The notes under the pieces: generated by a model
Told to the model about the DNA's origin: nothing
The model's database searches: none
What the model saw: only the letters and a program-made list of their open reading frames with translations
Translations under genes and position numbers: made by a program
In this document: piece after piece, positions 18,195 to 27,922 of the stretch
How positions within the stretch are numbered: the stretch's first letter is position 1
Layout: every line of letters starts with the position of its first letter
Source of the DNA: Flavobacteriales bacterium
Lineage (GTDB): Bacteria; Bacteroidota; Bacteroidia; Flavobacteriales_F; PHOS-HE28
Direction: 5' to 3'
Assembly: GCA_026129465.1 (NCBI GenBank)
Contig: JAHCIA010000001.1
Coordinates: forward strand, 2,055,964-2,119,963
DNA length: 64,000 nt

Positions 18195-18968
18195 TCAATT
18201 GATCCCCATCAGGTCGGTGATCTGCACGGCGATCAGATCGAGGATGAAGATGAGCAGCGAGGCCACCACCACCGCGCTGTGCGCAGCCTGGCCCACCCCC
18301 TCGGTGCCCTTCAAGGTGTGGTAGCCCTTGTAGCAGCCCACCACGCCGATGGCCAGGCCGAAGAAGTAGCTCTTGATGAAGGCCGGGATGAGATCCGAGA
18401 ACTCCAGCGACTCGAAGACCTGCCGGTGGAAGAGGTCCCAGCTCACCACGTCCTTCAGGTTCACGCCCACCCAGCTGCTCCAGATGGCGATGCCCATGGC
18501 CAGCACCACCAGGATGGGCAGGGTGAGGATGGTGCTCCAGATGCGCGTGACCACCAGATAGCGGAAAGGGTTGGTGCCGCTCACCTCCATGGCGTCGATC
18601 TGCTCGGTCACCTTCATACTGCCCAGTTCGGCGCCCATGCTGCTGCCCACCTTGCCGGCACAGATCAAGGCGGTGATCACCGGGGCTATCTCGCGCACCA
18701 TGCTGATGGCCACCATGGCCGGCAACATGCTTTCGGCACCGAACCGCGCCAGGGTGGGGCGGCTCTGCACGGTGAGCACCAGACCCATGATGAAGGCCGT
18801 GATCCCCACCAGTGGCAGCGAACGGTAGCCGTTGCTGACGCATTGCCGAAGGAGTTCGCGCCACTCGAAGCGCGGGTGGAAGGCATTGGTGAAGAAGCGC
18901 CCCGTGAAATACGCGATGCTTCCCACTTCATCGAGCAGGAGACGGGTGGCGGAACGCGAGGTGGACAC
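18195..18968 (-). CDS. mlaE: MlaE-type ABC transporter permease
   Basis: The 257-residue inner-membrane protein belongs to the MlaE family (VGITAFIMGLVLTVQSRPTLARFG; SMVREIAPVITALICAGKVGSSMGAELGSM; ATP-ase coupling segment EQIDAMEVSGTNPFRYLV). About five or six hydrophobic segments are visible. With MlaF and MlaD it forms the inner-membrane complex that maintains outer-membrane lipid asymmetry. It is first in the cluster and divergent from the Nat-type ABC ATPase gene across a 152-base region. Confidence 0.93.
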   Translation of the reverse strand: MSTSRSATRLLLDEVGSIAYFTGRFFTNAFHPRFEWRELLRQCVSNGYRSLPLVGITAFIMGLVLTVQSRPTLARFGAESMLPAMVAISMVREIAPVITALICAGKVGSSMGAELGSMKVTEQIDAMEVSGTNPFRYLVVTRIWSTILTLPILVVLAMGIAIWSSWVGVNLKDVVSWDLFHRQVFESLEFSDLIPAFIKSYFFGLAIGVVGCYKGYHTLKGTEGVGQAAHSAVVVASLLIFILDLIAVQITDLMGIN

Positions 18969-19096
18969 GAGGGCCGGGCTTGTGGCGGCGGAAGTTAACG
19001 GCCCCCCCGCACTGGGAGGATGACGGAACGCAGGGCACGATCACACCACCGGCCGCCAGGACCCACCAGCGGCGGTCCGCGCCACAGGCCCGCCGC

Positions 19097-19105
19097 TACC
19101 TTCGC
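19097..19105 (+). promoter_or_regulatory. Putative -7 promoter element of the Nat-type ABC genes
   Basis: TACCTTCGC ends 15 bases before the ATG of the ABC ATP-binding gene. No convincing TTG lies 19-21 bases upstream. Confidence 0.45.
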
Positions 19106-19120
19106 CCCCGATCACAGGAC

Positions 19121-20062
19121 ATGCTGCGACTGGAAGGCATCGAAAAACGGTTCGGCGACCATGTGGCGCTGGACGGCATCGACCTGGAGGTGCGCGCCGG
19201 CCGCATCTTCGGGTTGCTGGGGCCCAACGGCGCCGGCAAGACCACCCTGATCCGCATCATCACCCGCATCACCGGTCCCGACCGCGGCCGTGTGCTGCTG
19301 GAGGGGCGCGAGATGGGGCCCCAGGACGTGGCACGCCTGGGCTACCTGCCCGAGGAGCGGGGCCTCTACAAGAAGATGAAGGTGGGCGAGCAGGCCATGT
19401 ACCTGGCGCGCCTCAAGGGCATGTCCAAGGCCGAGGCCCAGCGCCGCTTGAAGGACTGGTTCGGCCGCTGGGAGATCGATGGCTGGTGGAACAAGAAGGT
19501 GGAGGAACTCAGCAAGGGCATGGCGCAGAAGGTGCAGTTCATCACCACTGTGCTGCACGAGCCCAGGCTGCTGATCCTGGACGAACCCTTCAGCGGCTTC
19601 GACCCCATCAACGCCGAACTGATCCGCGGTGAGATCCTGCGCCTGCGCGGCGAGGGCGTCACCGTGATGCTCAGCACGCACAACATGGGCAGCGTGGAGG
19701 AACTCTGCGACGACATCGGCCTCATCGACCAGGCCCGGCTGGTGCTGGAAGGCGGCGTGGAGGAGGTGCGTCGCCGCTACGCCACGGACACCTACCGCAT
19801 CGAGTACCAGGGCACTGCCGTGGCACTGGCCAATGCGCTGGCCTTCACCGGCGAACTGATGGACACGGTGGAGAAAGGACCCTACAGTGTGTCGCGCGTA
19901 CGCCTCACCAAAGGCTCCGACATGAACCAGGTTTTGCGGCAACTGCTGCCCGCCGTGAAGATCCACGGGGTGCAGGAGGAGATCCCGCGCATGCACGACA
20001 TCTTCATCCGCGCCGTGGGCGAAAGGGAACCCGGGCGCGTGGTGGCGGACATGACGGAATGA
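19121..20062 (+). CDS. ABC exporter ATP-binding protein, NatA/YhaQ type
   Basis: The 313-residue ATPase has Walker A GPNGAGKTT at residues 34-42, a variant signature LSKGMAQKVQF and Walker B LLILDEPFSGFDP. It carries the extra C-terminal domain of about 90 residues seen in the NatA/YhaQ group. Its partner is the ABC-2 permease that starts 10 bases after its stop. This family exports sodium, antibiotics or peptides; the substrate here is unknown. The start was chosen at MLRLEGIEKRFG; an upstream in-frame extension is not family-like. Confidence 0.9.
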   Translation: MLRLEGIEKRFGDHVALDGIDLEVRAGRIFGLLGPNGAGKTTLIRIITRITGPDRGRVLLEGREMGPQDVARLGYLPEERGLYKKMKVGEQAMYLARLKGMSKAEAQRRLKDWFGRWEIDGWWNKKVEELSKGMAQKVQFITTVLHEPRLLILDEPFSGFDPINAELIRGEILRLRGEGVTVMLSTHNMGSVEELCDDIGLIDQARLVLEGGVEEVRRRYATDTYRIEYQGTAVALANALAFTGELMDTVEKGPYSVSRVRLTKGSDMNQVLRQLLPAVKIHGVQEEIPRMHDIFIRAVGEREPGRVVADMTE

Positions 20063-20072
20063 GCATGGACAC

Positions 20073-21389
20073 ATGAACAAGATCCTCCTCATCCTCCAGC
20101 GCGAATTCATCACGCGCGTGCGCAAGCCCAGCTTCATCATCATGTCGCTGCTGGGGCCGCTGCTCATCGCCGGCGGCATCACGCTGATGATCTACCTGGG
20201 CATGCAGGGCCGCAGCGAGGAGCAGGTGCTGGTGATCGATCGCGAACAGGTGATCGGCCACAAGCTGCGCGGCAACGACAAGGTGAAGTTCCACGTGGAC
20301 AACAAGCTCTGGACGGACAGCGCCTTCCTGGAGAGTCCATTCACCGTGCGCGTGATCCTGCTGGAGGACATCCTCAACACGCCCCAGGCCGACCTCTTCT
20401 ACAAGGAACTGCCCGGCCCGCAGGCGCAGACGATCATCCGCAACGAATTGGAAAAGGCCCTCGAACTGGCCAAGCTGCAAAGCGAGGGCATCGACGAGGA
20501 GGCCTACCGACGCGTGCGCAAAGCGTTGGACATGCGCCTCTTCGACATCCGCAAGGTGGGCGAGGAATCGCTGGAACAGGAGCGCGCTGGCATCGGCTTC
20601 TTCTTCGGCTACTTCATGTTCATCTTCATCTTCCTCTACGGCATGCAGGTGATGCGCGGCGTGATGGAGGAGAAGCAGAACCGCGTGGTGGAGGTGATCA
20701 TCAGCAGTGTGCGGCCCTTCCAGTTGATGATGGGCAAGATCACCGGCATCGCGCTCGTGGGCTTCACGCAGTTCATCCTATGGATCGTGGTCACCACCGC
20801 GCTCGTCACCGCGGGCTCCGCCCTGCTGCTCAAGGACCGCTTCGATCCGGCCACCATAGCGGAAACGCCCATGACCGCCGGCGTGAAGCAGCAGTTGCAG
20901 GAGCAGGCCGTGGCCATGCCCGACGTGAACGACGTGAAGATCCTGAAGGCCCTGCGGCAGATCGATGTCCCGGTGGTGCTCGCCGTGTTCGTCTTCTTCT
21001 TCATCGGCGGCTACCTGCTCTACAGCTCGCTGCTGGCGGCCATCGGCAGCGCGGTGGACAGCGAGGCGGAGACCCAGCAGTTCATGTTCCCGGTGACCCT
21101 GCCGATGGTCCTGGCCATCGTGGTGGCGCAGATGGCCGTGTACAATCCCGGCGCACCGGCTGTGGTCTGGTGCAGCTTCATACCCTTCACCAGCCCCGTG
21201 GTGATGATGGTGCGTGTGGTGATGGGCAACGTGCCCGCCTGGCAGCTGTTGCTGAGCATGGCGCTCCTGGTCATCACCTTCATCGGCTCCACCTGGCTGG
21301 CGGGCCGCATCTACCGCACCGGCATCCTCATGTACGGCAAGAAGGCCAGTTGGAAGGAGATCGGAAAGTGGTTGTTCTACAAGGGTTGA
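20073..21389 (+). CDS. ABC-2 type permease, NatB/YhaP type
   Basis: The 438-residue membrane protein has one transmembrane helix near residues 20-42 (SFIIMSLLGPLLIAGGITLMIYLG), a periplasmic domain of about 130 residues, and a group of five helices from residue 180 onward. The segment GVMEEKQNRVVEVIISSVRPFQLMMGKITG is the family hallmark of NatB/YhaP (ABC2_membrane_3). It forms a two-gene operon with the ATPase upstream. Direction is probably export; substrate unknown. Confidence 0.88.
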   Translation: MNKILLILQREFITRVRKPSFIIMSLLGPLLIAGGITLMIYLGMQGRSEEQVLVIDREQVIGHKLRGNDKVKFHVDNKLWTDSAFLESPFTVRVILLEDILNTPQADLFYKELPGPQAQTIIRNELEKALELAKLQSEGIDEEAYRRVRKALDMRLFDIRKVGEESLEQERAGIGFFFGYFMFIFIFLYGMQVMRGVMEEKQNRVVEVIISSVRPFQLMMGKITGIALVGFTQFILWIVVTTALVTAGSALLLKDRFDPATIAETPMTAGVKQQLQEQAVAMPDVNDVKILKALRQIDVPVVLAVFVFFFIGGYLLYSSLLAAIGSAVDSEAETQQFMFPVTLPMVLAIVVAQMAVYNPGAPAVVWCSFIPFTSPVVMMVRVVMGNVPAWQLLLSMALLVITFIGSTWLAGRIYRTGILMYGKKASWKEIGKWLFYKG

Positions 21390-21456
21390 AAGGTTGGAGC
21401 ACGCCTGCCGGCAAGCAGGATCGAGGAGTTGGAGATTGGTGCGATACCATCCGCAC

Positions 21457-22389
21457 ATGACCACCCGCGCCGCCATCATCGATCTCGGCACCAACACCTT
21501 CAAGCTGCTGGTGTGCGAACCACATGCTGGCAAGCTGCGTGTGCTGCACCGCGAGGAGGTGCCAGTGTACCTGGGTCGCGGTGGCATCGAGCAGGGCGTG
21601 ATCGTTCCGGAAGCGTTCGCACGCGGGATCGCCGCCTTGCACGCGCTACGTGAAAGGGCCACCATCCTGGGCGCATCCGATGTGCGGGGCTTCGGCACCT
21701 CCGCGCTGCGCAATGCCAGCAACGGCGCGGAGTTCACACGTCACGCGCTGGAAGTGACGGGCATCGCCATCGGGATCGTACCCGGCGAGGAGGAAGCCGC
21801 ACTGATCATCGCGGGCGTTCGGCAGGCGGTGCCCTTCGGCGCGCGCCCGGCCCTGGTGATGGACATCGGCGGCGGCAGCACCGAGTTCATCCTCGCCACC
21901 GAAAAGGCGATCATCTGGAAACGCAGTTTCGAACTGGGTGTGACACGCCTGCGGGAACGCATCCCCAGCAGCGACCCGATGACGCTGGAGGAGGAAAGCC
22001 GCATCGCCGCGCATCTGGACGACCGCCTCGAGCCCCTCTACGCCATGATCGAACGCCACGAGCCGCACCTGCTCATCGGCAGTGCCGGAAGCTTCGACAC
22101 GCTCGCGGCGATCGTCTCCGCCGCGAACAACGACCCGATCGCCGCGGAGGACACCTCACTGGAATTCGATGCGGACAGCTTCGCGGAAATGAAGGACCGC
22201 CTGTTGCGCATGCCACGTGCGGAACGTCTTCAAGTGCCCGGCCTGCCGGAGCATCGCGTGGACACCATTCCCTATGCCCTGGTGCAGATCGACCGCGTGC
22301 TGCTGGCCGGCCGCATCCGCGAACTGGCGTGGAGCCGTTTTGCGCTGAAGGAAGGGGCGGCGGCGAGGATGCTGTTCGGTGTGCGCTAA
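21457..22389 (+). CDS. Ppx/GppA-family phosphatase
   Basis: The 310-residue protein has the actin-like ATPase fold of exopolyphosphatase/guanosine pentaphosphatase enzymes: phosphate-1 loop IDLGTNTFKLLVCE, DVRGFGTSALRNASNG and phosphate-2 loop VMDIGGGSTEFI. It has the short two-domain form without the C-terminal HD-like extension of enterobacterial Ppx. It may hydrolyse polyphosphate or pppGpp; the two cannot be separated from the sequence. The start at MTTRAAIIDLG is well supported. The stop overlaps that of the convergent delta-60 gene. Confidence 0.9.
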   Translation: MTTRAAIIDLGTNTFKLLVCEPHAGKLRVLHREEVPVYLGRGGIEQGVIVPEAFARGIAALHALRERATILGASDVRGFGTSALRNASNGAEFTRHALEVTGIAIGIVPGEEEAALIIAGVRQAVPFGARPALVMDIGGGSTEFILATEKAIIWKRSFELGVTRLRERIPSSDPMTLEEESRIAAHLDDRLEPLYAMIERHEPHLLIGSAGSFDTLAAIVSAANNDPIAAEDTSLEFDADSFAEMKDRLLRMPRAERLQVPGLPEHRVDTIPYALVQIDRVLLAGRIRELAWSRFALKEGAAARMLFGVR

Positions 22390-25356
22390 GGCAGCTGCTC
22401 CACCTTGACGTAGGTCGGTATGCCACCCACGGTCTCCAGGATGATATCCCGGTCGTTGTCCACACCCACATACTCGATGGTACCGTCCAGGTTCACGTCC
22501 TCGGTGGCGTATACACCCTGCACGGTGTTCGCCGGGGTACTGCCGCCCACGGCCACCAGGATGGCATCCCGGTCGTTGGCGGCGCCGACGTACTTCACAC
22601 GCCCGTCGAAGTTGGCGTCACCGGGCCAAAGCACCATGTCGCCGCCCACCTCGTTCCGGGCCTCCACACCGAAAGTGGGAACGAACGGGTCGGTGAAGTC
22701 GATGGTGACGGGCGCAGGCGAGAGCGCCACTGGTGCGGCGGTCATCACACCAAGGTGGTTGCGGTGGCGGAGGGCCACGTGGTACGCTGCGGACGGAAGG
22801 TCGAAGGCCAATTCCAATAAACCTTCCGAGGATACCACATCGCCATCGCGCTGCACCAGACCTGCGCGGGTGGCGAGCACGTTGCCCGGGGTGGCAGCTG
22901 CGCGCAATTCCACCACCACCCAGTCCACGATGGCGTCCGGTCCCGTGGTGATCAACAGGGCGGGATCGATGGTCTCACCGCCACCGTCACCAGCATGTGG
23001 ATAGCCCAGCGCGGTGTATGGTTCGGCCAGCGGGAGCAGATCCTGCACACGCAGATCATCGCGCAACAGTTCCAAGGACCCCTCGTACGCGCTGCCGAGC
23101 AACACCTTGGCCGAAACCAGCAAGGGTGGCTCGGGTTCACTGGCATTGAGGCGCACCACCCGGTTGCGGCCCACACCGTTCAACGCGATCAGATCACCAG
23201 CAACGAGCAGGCTGCCGTCGGACAGCACCACCAATTCCTCCACATCCCCAGTGGCCCCATTGCCGCTATTGAAGGATGCGTCCAAGCTGCCGTCCGGGAA
23301 CAGCCGAACGAGATCGTTCTGCGGTCCGCTTCCAGTGGTGGAGAAGGTGCCGCCCACCAGGAAGCGCCCCTCGTTGTCCATGGCCAGGGCACGCACTTCG
23401 CTGAACGGCGCCAACGGGGATGGGACGAACGATGGATCGAGGCTCCCGTTGGCGTTGAGCATGGCGAATCCGTTGCGTGCCACGCCGTTGAACTGGGTGA
23501 ACGCACCCCCCACCAGGATGCGACCATCGGGCAGGGGCAGAATGGTCCGCACCAAGGCATTGGCGCCACTCACTGGCGCGAAGGTGTTGTCCAGTGTCCC
23601 GTCGGCATTGAGGCGGGCGATGCGGCCCCTGGGGATACCGTTCACCTGCAGGAAGATGCCACCCACGAGGATCTTCCCATCCGCTTGAACGGCGACTGTC
23701 AGGACGAAATTCGCGAACGCGGCGGCACAGAAGGCGGGGTCGAGCGTGCCATCGGGCAGGAGCCTCGCGAAGTTGGACCGGGGTTGGCCATGTACCGTGG
23801 TGAACATGCCGCCGATCAAAATGCCATCGTCCGGCTGCACCACGATCGCGTCCAGGATGCCGTTGACGGCGCCCAAGGCGGGGGAAGGTGGGGTCGAACG
23901 CGCCATCGGGGAGTATGCGCGCGAAATGGGCCGCGCCAGCTGCACCTCCGTACCCGGTGAACATGCCCCCGACCAGGATCCGCCCATCGGACTGCACACC
24001 CATGCAAAGCACCGGGTTGTAGGACGATTGGTCACCCGCTGCGAAACCGGGATCGAATGAGGGGTCCGCCAGGCCATTGGGCAACAGCCGCGTGATGCGG
24101 TTGTGCGCTGTCTCGTTGTAGCGCAGCAGATCGCCGGCGATCAGGATGCGGCCGTCCGGCTGCACCACCATACTCTGTACGCGCCGGTCGGCCCCGGATC
24201 CCGGATGGAAGGTGAGGTCGAGTACACCATCCGTATCCAGGCGAGCGGCGTTGCGGCGCGTGATGCCGTTGTAGCGGGCGAACTCGCCTGCGATGATGAA
24301 ACCGCCATCGGGCAGTTCCAGGATCTGGTGGACGTTGTCATTCGTCGTAGCCACGGGGAACACCGGATCGAAAGCGCCATTGGGCAACAGACGGACCAGG
24401 TGCTTGCGTTCCTGCCCGTCGAATTGCAGGAATGTGCCCGAGATCCAGATGCGCTCCTGAAGGTCCACGTGCAGCATGCGCACACTGGCAGAGGCACCTG
24501 ACCCCGGATCGAACGTATCATCCAGCAGACCATCGGTCGTGAGGCGCGCCACCCTTCCCTGTGGCACACCGTCCACCGCGGTGAAATCGCCTCCGATGAC
24601 GATCCTGCCCTGCGCGTCCAACGCCAGATCGACGACCCTGCCTCCTGGGCCATTGGCAATGGAGTTGGACGGATCCAAGGCTCCATCCGGCATCAACCGC
24701 ATAAGATGTGGCGGTCCCGGAGCGGGACCGATCTGGTTGCCGCCGACCATGACGCGGCCATCGGATAGCAGCTGCAGGCATTCCACTTGGGCCAGCCCTT
24801 GTGTGGGCGGGACGAAGCTGTTGTCCAAGCTGCCATTCGGGTCCAGACGCACCAGTCCGGGGCGATAGGTCCCGTTGAAGAAGTCGAAGAAACCACCGAC
24901 CAGCACCTTCCCGTCGGGTTGAAGCGCCACGGTCCTTGTGCTGCTGTCGAACCCAGAACCCGTGCTGAAGGTGGCATCGTGGCTGCCATCGCTGTTGAAC
25001 CGCGCCACGCGGTTGAACGTGGTGAAGGTCCCTACCGCGATCAGCTTGCCGTCCGGCTGCAAGGCCAGATCGTACACGGCGTTGTTCATCGTCGGTGTGT
25101 TGAAAGTGGGGTCCACCGCGCCATTGGGCAATAGACGCACGATCCTGCTGCGGACGAGACCATTGTACGCCGTTATGGTACCGCCCAGATAGATGCGGCC
25201 ATCGGGCATGCGTGTGGCGCAATACACGAATCCAATGGCGCCATCGCCATGTCCGTGGCCCACATCGCTCGCATTGAACGTGGGATCCACCTGGACCGGC
25301 TGGGCGTGACAGAAGACAGCGCACAGACCCCAGAAAAGCAAAATGGATGAACGCAT
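22386..25356 (-). pseudogene. Delta-60 repeat exported protein with dockerin-like C-terminus, interrupted by a frameshift
   Basis: The N-terminal part begins MRSSILLFWGLCAVFCHAQP, a signal peptide, and runs through delta-60 repeats (LPDGRVMVGGN, LDNSFVPPTQG and similar) up to DGAFDPTF. The repeats then continue in another frame from ALGAVNGILDAIVVQPDDG. The switch is in a run of five G at 23880-23884, and removing one base restores one frame across both parts. The C-terminal 230 residues include ATRAGLVQRDGDVV and HVALRHRNHLGVMTA, then two calcium-binding-like repeats, GDANFDGRVKYVGAANDRDA and EDVNLDGTIEYVGVDNDRDI, resembling dockerin modules. It may be a real pseudogene or a homopolymer sequencing error. 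Confidence 0.8.
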
Positions 25357-25483
25357 GCGGATCGCCTGGATCAAGGTGGATAGGGAGCAACGGATACCGT
25401 CAAATATCACCATTCCTCGAATTGCGGAAACGATCCACAGGTAGAACCGGCAAGGTCCGGCTCGCGAGTACTGGTTGAAGACC

Positions 25484-25514
25484 GAGCGGGGCCGCCCTAT
25501 GGACGTCCCCGCTC
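25484..25514 (-). terminator. Stem-loop after the T9SS cargo gene
   Basis: GAGCGGGG and CCCCGCTC form a perfect 8-bp stem with a 15-base loop, 26 bases beyond the stop of the minus-strand T9SS cargo gene. There is only a weak pyrimidine tract after it. Confidence 0.4.
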
Positions 25515-25539
25515 CTTCACACGATGATATGGGAGATGA

Positions 25540-26370
25540 TCACTCCTTCACGAAGTGGCCGTGCACCCGGGTGCCATCCTGCAACAGGGCACGCGCCACG
25601 TATCGGCCCGCGGCCAGGCCATGCACCGACACGTCCATGCGGGTGGCAGCTGCACGTTGGGTGTGCACCAAGCGTCCATCCGCGCTCCAGAGTTCCACGC
25701 TGGCGATGGGCGCCTCGGCGGTGATGAAGAGCACATCCGTGGCCGGAGAGGGGTACATCGAGAGCGCCACGTCGGCGTTCTCCTCGATGCCCACCACATT
25801 GCCGAAGGCGAGATCGTCGAAGCCGCCGTAGTTGTTCAGCGTGGCTGTTCCACCACCGCTGGACAGAAGGATGATGTAGGCTGAATCGGGATCGACCAGA
25901 CTCTCATATTGGAAGGGCAGACTGAACTGCTGCCAGGCCATGTTGCTGCCGTTCCACTCCGTCTCCGCCACGCCGATGATATCGGGCTCGCCGGCACTGG
26001 CGTTCCACCGCGTGAGCAACACACCGGCCGACACCGGATCGTTGGCGTTGGACATGTATTGCACCCGGCCGTTGAAGGCCTGCGGCCGCTGGGTGTAGGG
26101 GAAGCCCAAAATGGCGAAGGCACCGAAGGGTTCGCCGAAGACATCCTTGGAGGTGAGCTTGATGTGGTAGGAACCCGCAGGTGCAGGCGAACCCTTTTCC
26201 ACGGTGGCCACGCCCATCAGGCCAGAGAGCAGGTTGGAGGTGAACCAACCCGTGGGGTCCTCGTAGCCTTTGGCGGGGGTCCAATTCTCAAAGCCGCCGT
26301 TGGGGATCTGTGCTTGCAGGTGCAGGGTACACAACACGGCTACGGATGAAAGGAGTATGCTTTTCTTCAT
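25540..26370 (-). CDS. Exported T9SS cargo protein with carbohydrate-binding-like domain
   Basis: The 276-residue protein has a signal peptide (MKKSILLSSVAVLCTLHLQA) followed by IPNGGFENWTPAKGYEDPTGWFTSN, a start commonly seen in Bacteroidota exported beta-sandwich domains of carbohydrate-binding type. The domain extends to about residue 190 (GGFDDLAFGNVVG). The C-terminal region ALSMYPSPATDVLFITAEAP to RVHGHFVKE is a T9SS type A sorting domain, with PSPA replacing the usual PNPA. No enzymatic domain is present. It lies upstream of the delta-60 gene on the same strand, with a hairpin between. Confidence 0.75.
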   Translation of the reverse strand: MKKSILLSSVAVLCTLHLQAQIPNGGFENWTPAKGYEDPTGWFTSNLLSGLMGVATVEKGSPAPAGSYHIKLTSKDVFGEPFGAFAILGFPYTQRPQAFNGRVQYMSNANDPVSAGVLLTRWNASAGEPDIIGVAETEWNGSNMAWQQFSLPFQYESLVDPDSAYIILLSSGGGTATLNNYGGFDDLAFGNVVGIEENADVALSMYPSPATDVLFITAEAPIASVELWSADGRLVHTQRAAATRMDVSVHGLAAGRYVARALLQDGTRVHGHFVKE

Positions 26371-26531
26371 GTGTCAGTTCTTGTTGAAGGCCACAAGATG
26401 CGGGGAACGATCATACGCCCGCACGCTTGCCGCGAACACTTGTCAACGAAATGATGCGGAGCACCATCGATCCAGCGCCATCGCGATGGACGGAATACCG
26501 GTCCGGCGGCTCGTCGTCCCATCGGGCCTTG

Positions 26532-26540
26532 CATCTTTGC
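26532..26540 (+). promoter_or_regulatory. Putative -7 promoter element of the NtrC-type regulator gene
   Basis: CATCTTTGC, one base off TANNTTYGC, ends 19 bases before the ATG. Confidence 0.4.
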
Positions 26541-26559
26541 CCCGCAACAAGCTCCCACC

Positions 26560-27735
26560 ATGGCCCACATCCTCATCATCGACGACGAAAAAGCGATCCG
26601 CTACGCCCTGAAGGAGATCCTGGAGCACGAAGGGCACAAGGTGGAGGAGGCCGAGGATGGCGCCGCAGGCCTGGACAAAGCGAAGAAGGGCCGCTTCGAC
26701 CTGGTGCTGTGCGACATCAAGATGCCCAAAATGGACGGCATCGAAGTGCTGGAGAAACTGCAGGCGCACAGCGAGGAGCTGCCTGTGGTGATGATCAGCG
26801 GCCATGGCACCATCGATACCGCCGTGGACGCCTTGAAGAAGGGCGCCTTCGACTTCATCCAGAAGCCGCCCGACATCAACCGCATCCTGGTGAGCGTGCG
26901 CAATGCGCTGGACCGGGGCAACCTGGTGCAGGAGACCAAGGTGCTGCGCAGCAAGATGGGCAAGGCCAAAGGCAATGGCGTGCAGATGGTGGGCGAAAGC
27001 AAAGCCCTGCAGGAGATCCGCGAGATGATCGACAAGGTGGCGCCCAGTGATGCCCGCGTGCTGATCACCGGCGGCAACGGGGCCGGCAAGGAGGGTGTGG
27101 CACGGCTCATCCACCAGAAGAGCCAACGCGCCACCGGCCCCTACATCGAAGTGAACTGCGCGGCCATACCCGGCGAGTTGATCGAGAGCGAGCTCTTCGG
27201 GCACATGAAAGGCAGCTTCACCAGCGCCATCAAGGACCGCAAGGGCAAGTTCGAGCTGGCCCATGGCGGCACTTTGTTCCTGGACGAGATCGGCGACATG
27301 GCCCTGGCCGCGCAGGCCAAGGTGCTACGCGCGTTGCAGGAAGGCCGCATCACCCCCGTGGGCGGCGACAAGGACGTGCAGGTCGATGTGCGCGTTATCG
27401 CCGCCACCAACAAGGACCTGAAGAAGGAGATCGCCGAGGGCCGCTTCCGCGAGGACCTCTTCCACCGCCTCAGCGTCATCCCCATCCACGTGCCCAGCCT
27501 CAGCGAACGGTTGGAGGACATCCCCCTGCTGGCCGAGCACTTCATCCAGCAGGTCTGCGGAGAACAGGGCATCGCCCCGAAGAAGATCGCCGACAAGGCC
27601 CTGGGCGCACTCCAGAAGCTGCCCTGGACGGGCAACGTGCGCGAGTTGCGCAACGTGATCGAGCGGTTGGTGATCCTCAGCGGGAAGGAGATCACCGAGG
27701 CCGATGTGAAGGCCTACGCCGTGCCCCGGGGCTGA
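26560..27735 (+). CDS. NtrC-family response regulator lacking a DNA-binding domain
   Basis: The 391-residue protein has a receiver domain (IDDEKAIRYALKEIL, Asp52 in LCDIKMPKMDG, Lys102 in FIQKPPD) and a sigma-54-type AAA+ domain with Walker A GGNGAGKE at 171-178, Walker B LFLDE at 239-243 and arginine-finger region FREDLFHRL. The loop that normally reads GAFTGA and touches sigma-54 is GSFTSA at 218-223. The sequence ends at residue 391, right after the AAA lid (GNVRELRNVIERLVI), so the usual Fis-type helix-turn-helix is absent. It may act on sigma-54 holoenzyme without binding an enhancer, or have another role. No histidine kinase is adjacent. Confidence 0.88.
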   Translation: MAHILIIDDEKAIRYALKEILEHEGHKVEEAEDGAAGLDKAKKGRFDLVLCDIKMPKMDGIEVLEKLQAHSEELPVVMISGHGTIDTAVDALKKGAFDFIQKPPDINRILVSVRNALDRGNLVQETKVLRSKMGKAKGNGVQMVGESKALQEIREMIDKVAPSDARVLITGGNGAGKEGVARLIHQKSQRATGPYIEVNCAAIPGELIESELFGHMKGSFTSAIKDRKGKFELAHGGTLFLDEIGDMALAAQAKVLRALQEGRITPVGGDKDVQVDVRVIAATNKDLKKEIAEGRFREDLFHRLSVIPIHVPSLSERLEDIPLLAEHFIQQVCGEQGIAPKKIADKALGALQKLPWTGNVRELRNVIERLVILSGKEITEADVKAYAVPRG

Positions 27736-27922
27736 TCACCTTATCTCCTCATTTACAGCGACTTGCACCCGCGGCCAGGGGTGGCCAGGCGGCCCATGCT
27801 TTCCTCCCGGTCCGTGTAGCTTTCCCCCTCACCCTCAGGCAACCTATGGGCTTGGGTGGCGTCATTGGGACGGAACCACTAGGACACAAGGAAACTGAAG
27901 CGTTGAACTCAAACCTGCCCCC

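Noticed and set aside
19121-21389. Nat-type ABC pair as the GldA-GldFG gliding exporter
   Set aside because: The permease is of the single fused NatB/YhaP form with a large periplasmic loop, whereas GldF and GldG are separate proteins; GldA-like features fit the ATPase at 62474 instead.
23880-23884. Programmed frameshifting in the delta-60 gene
   Set aside because: No slippery heptamer followed by a clear pseudoknot was seen; a simple indel in a G run is the more economical reading.
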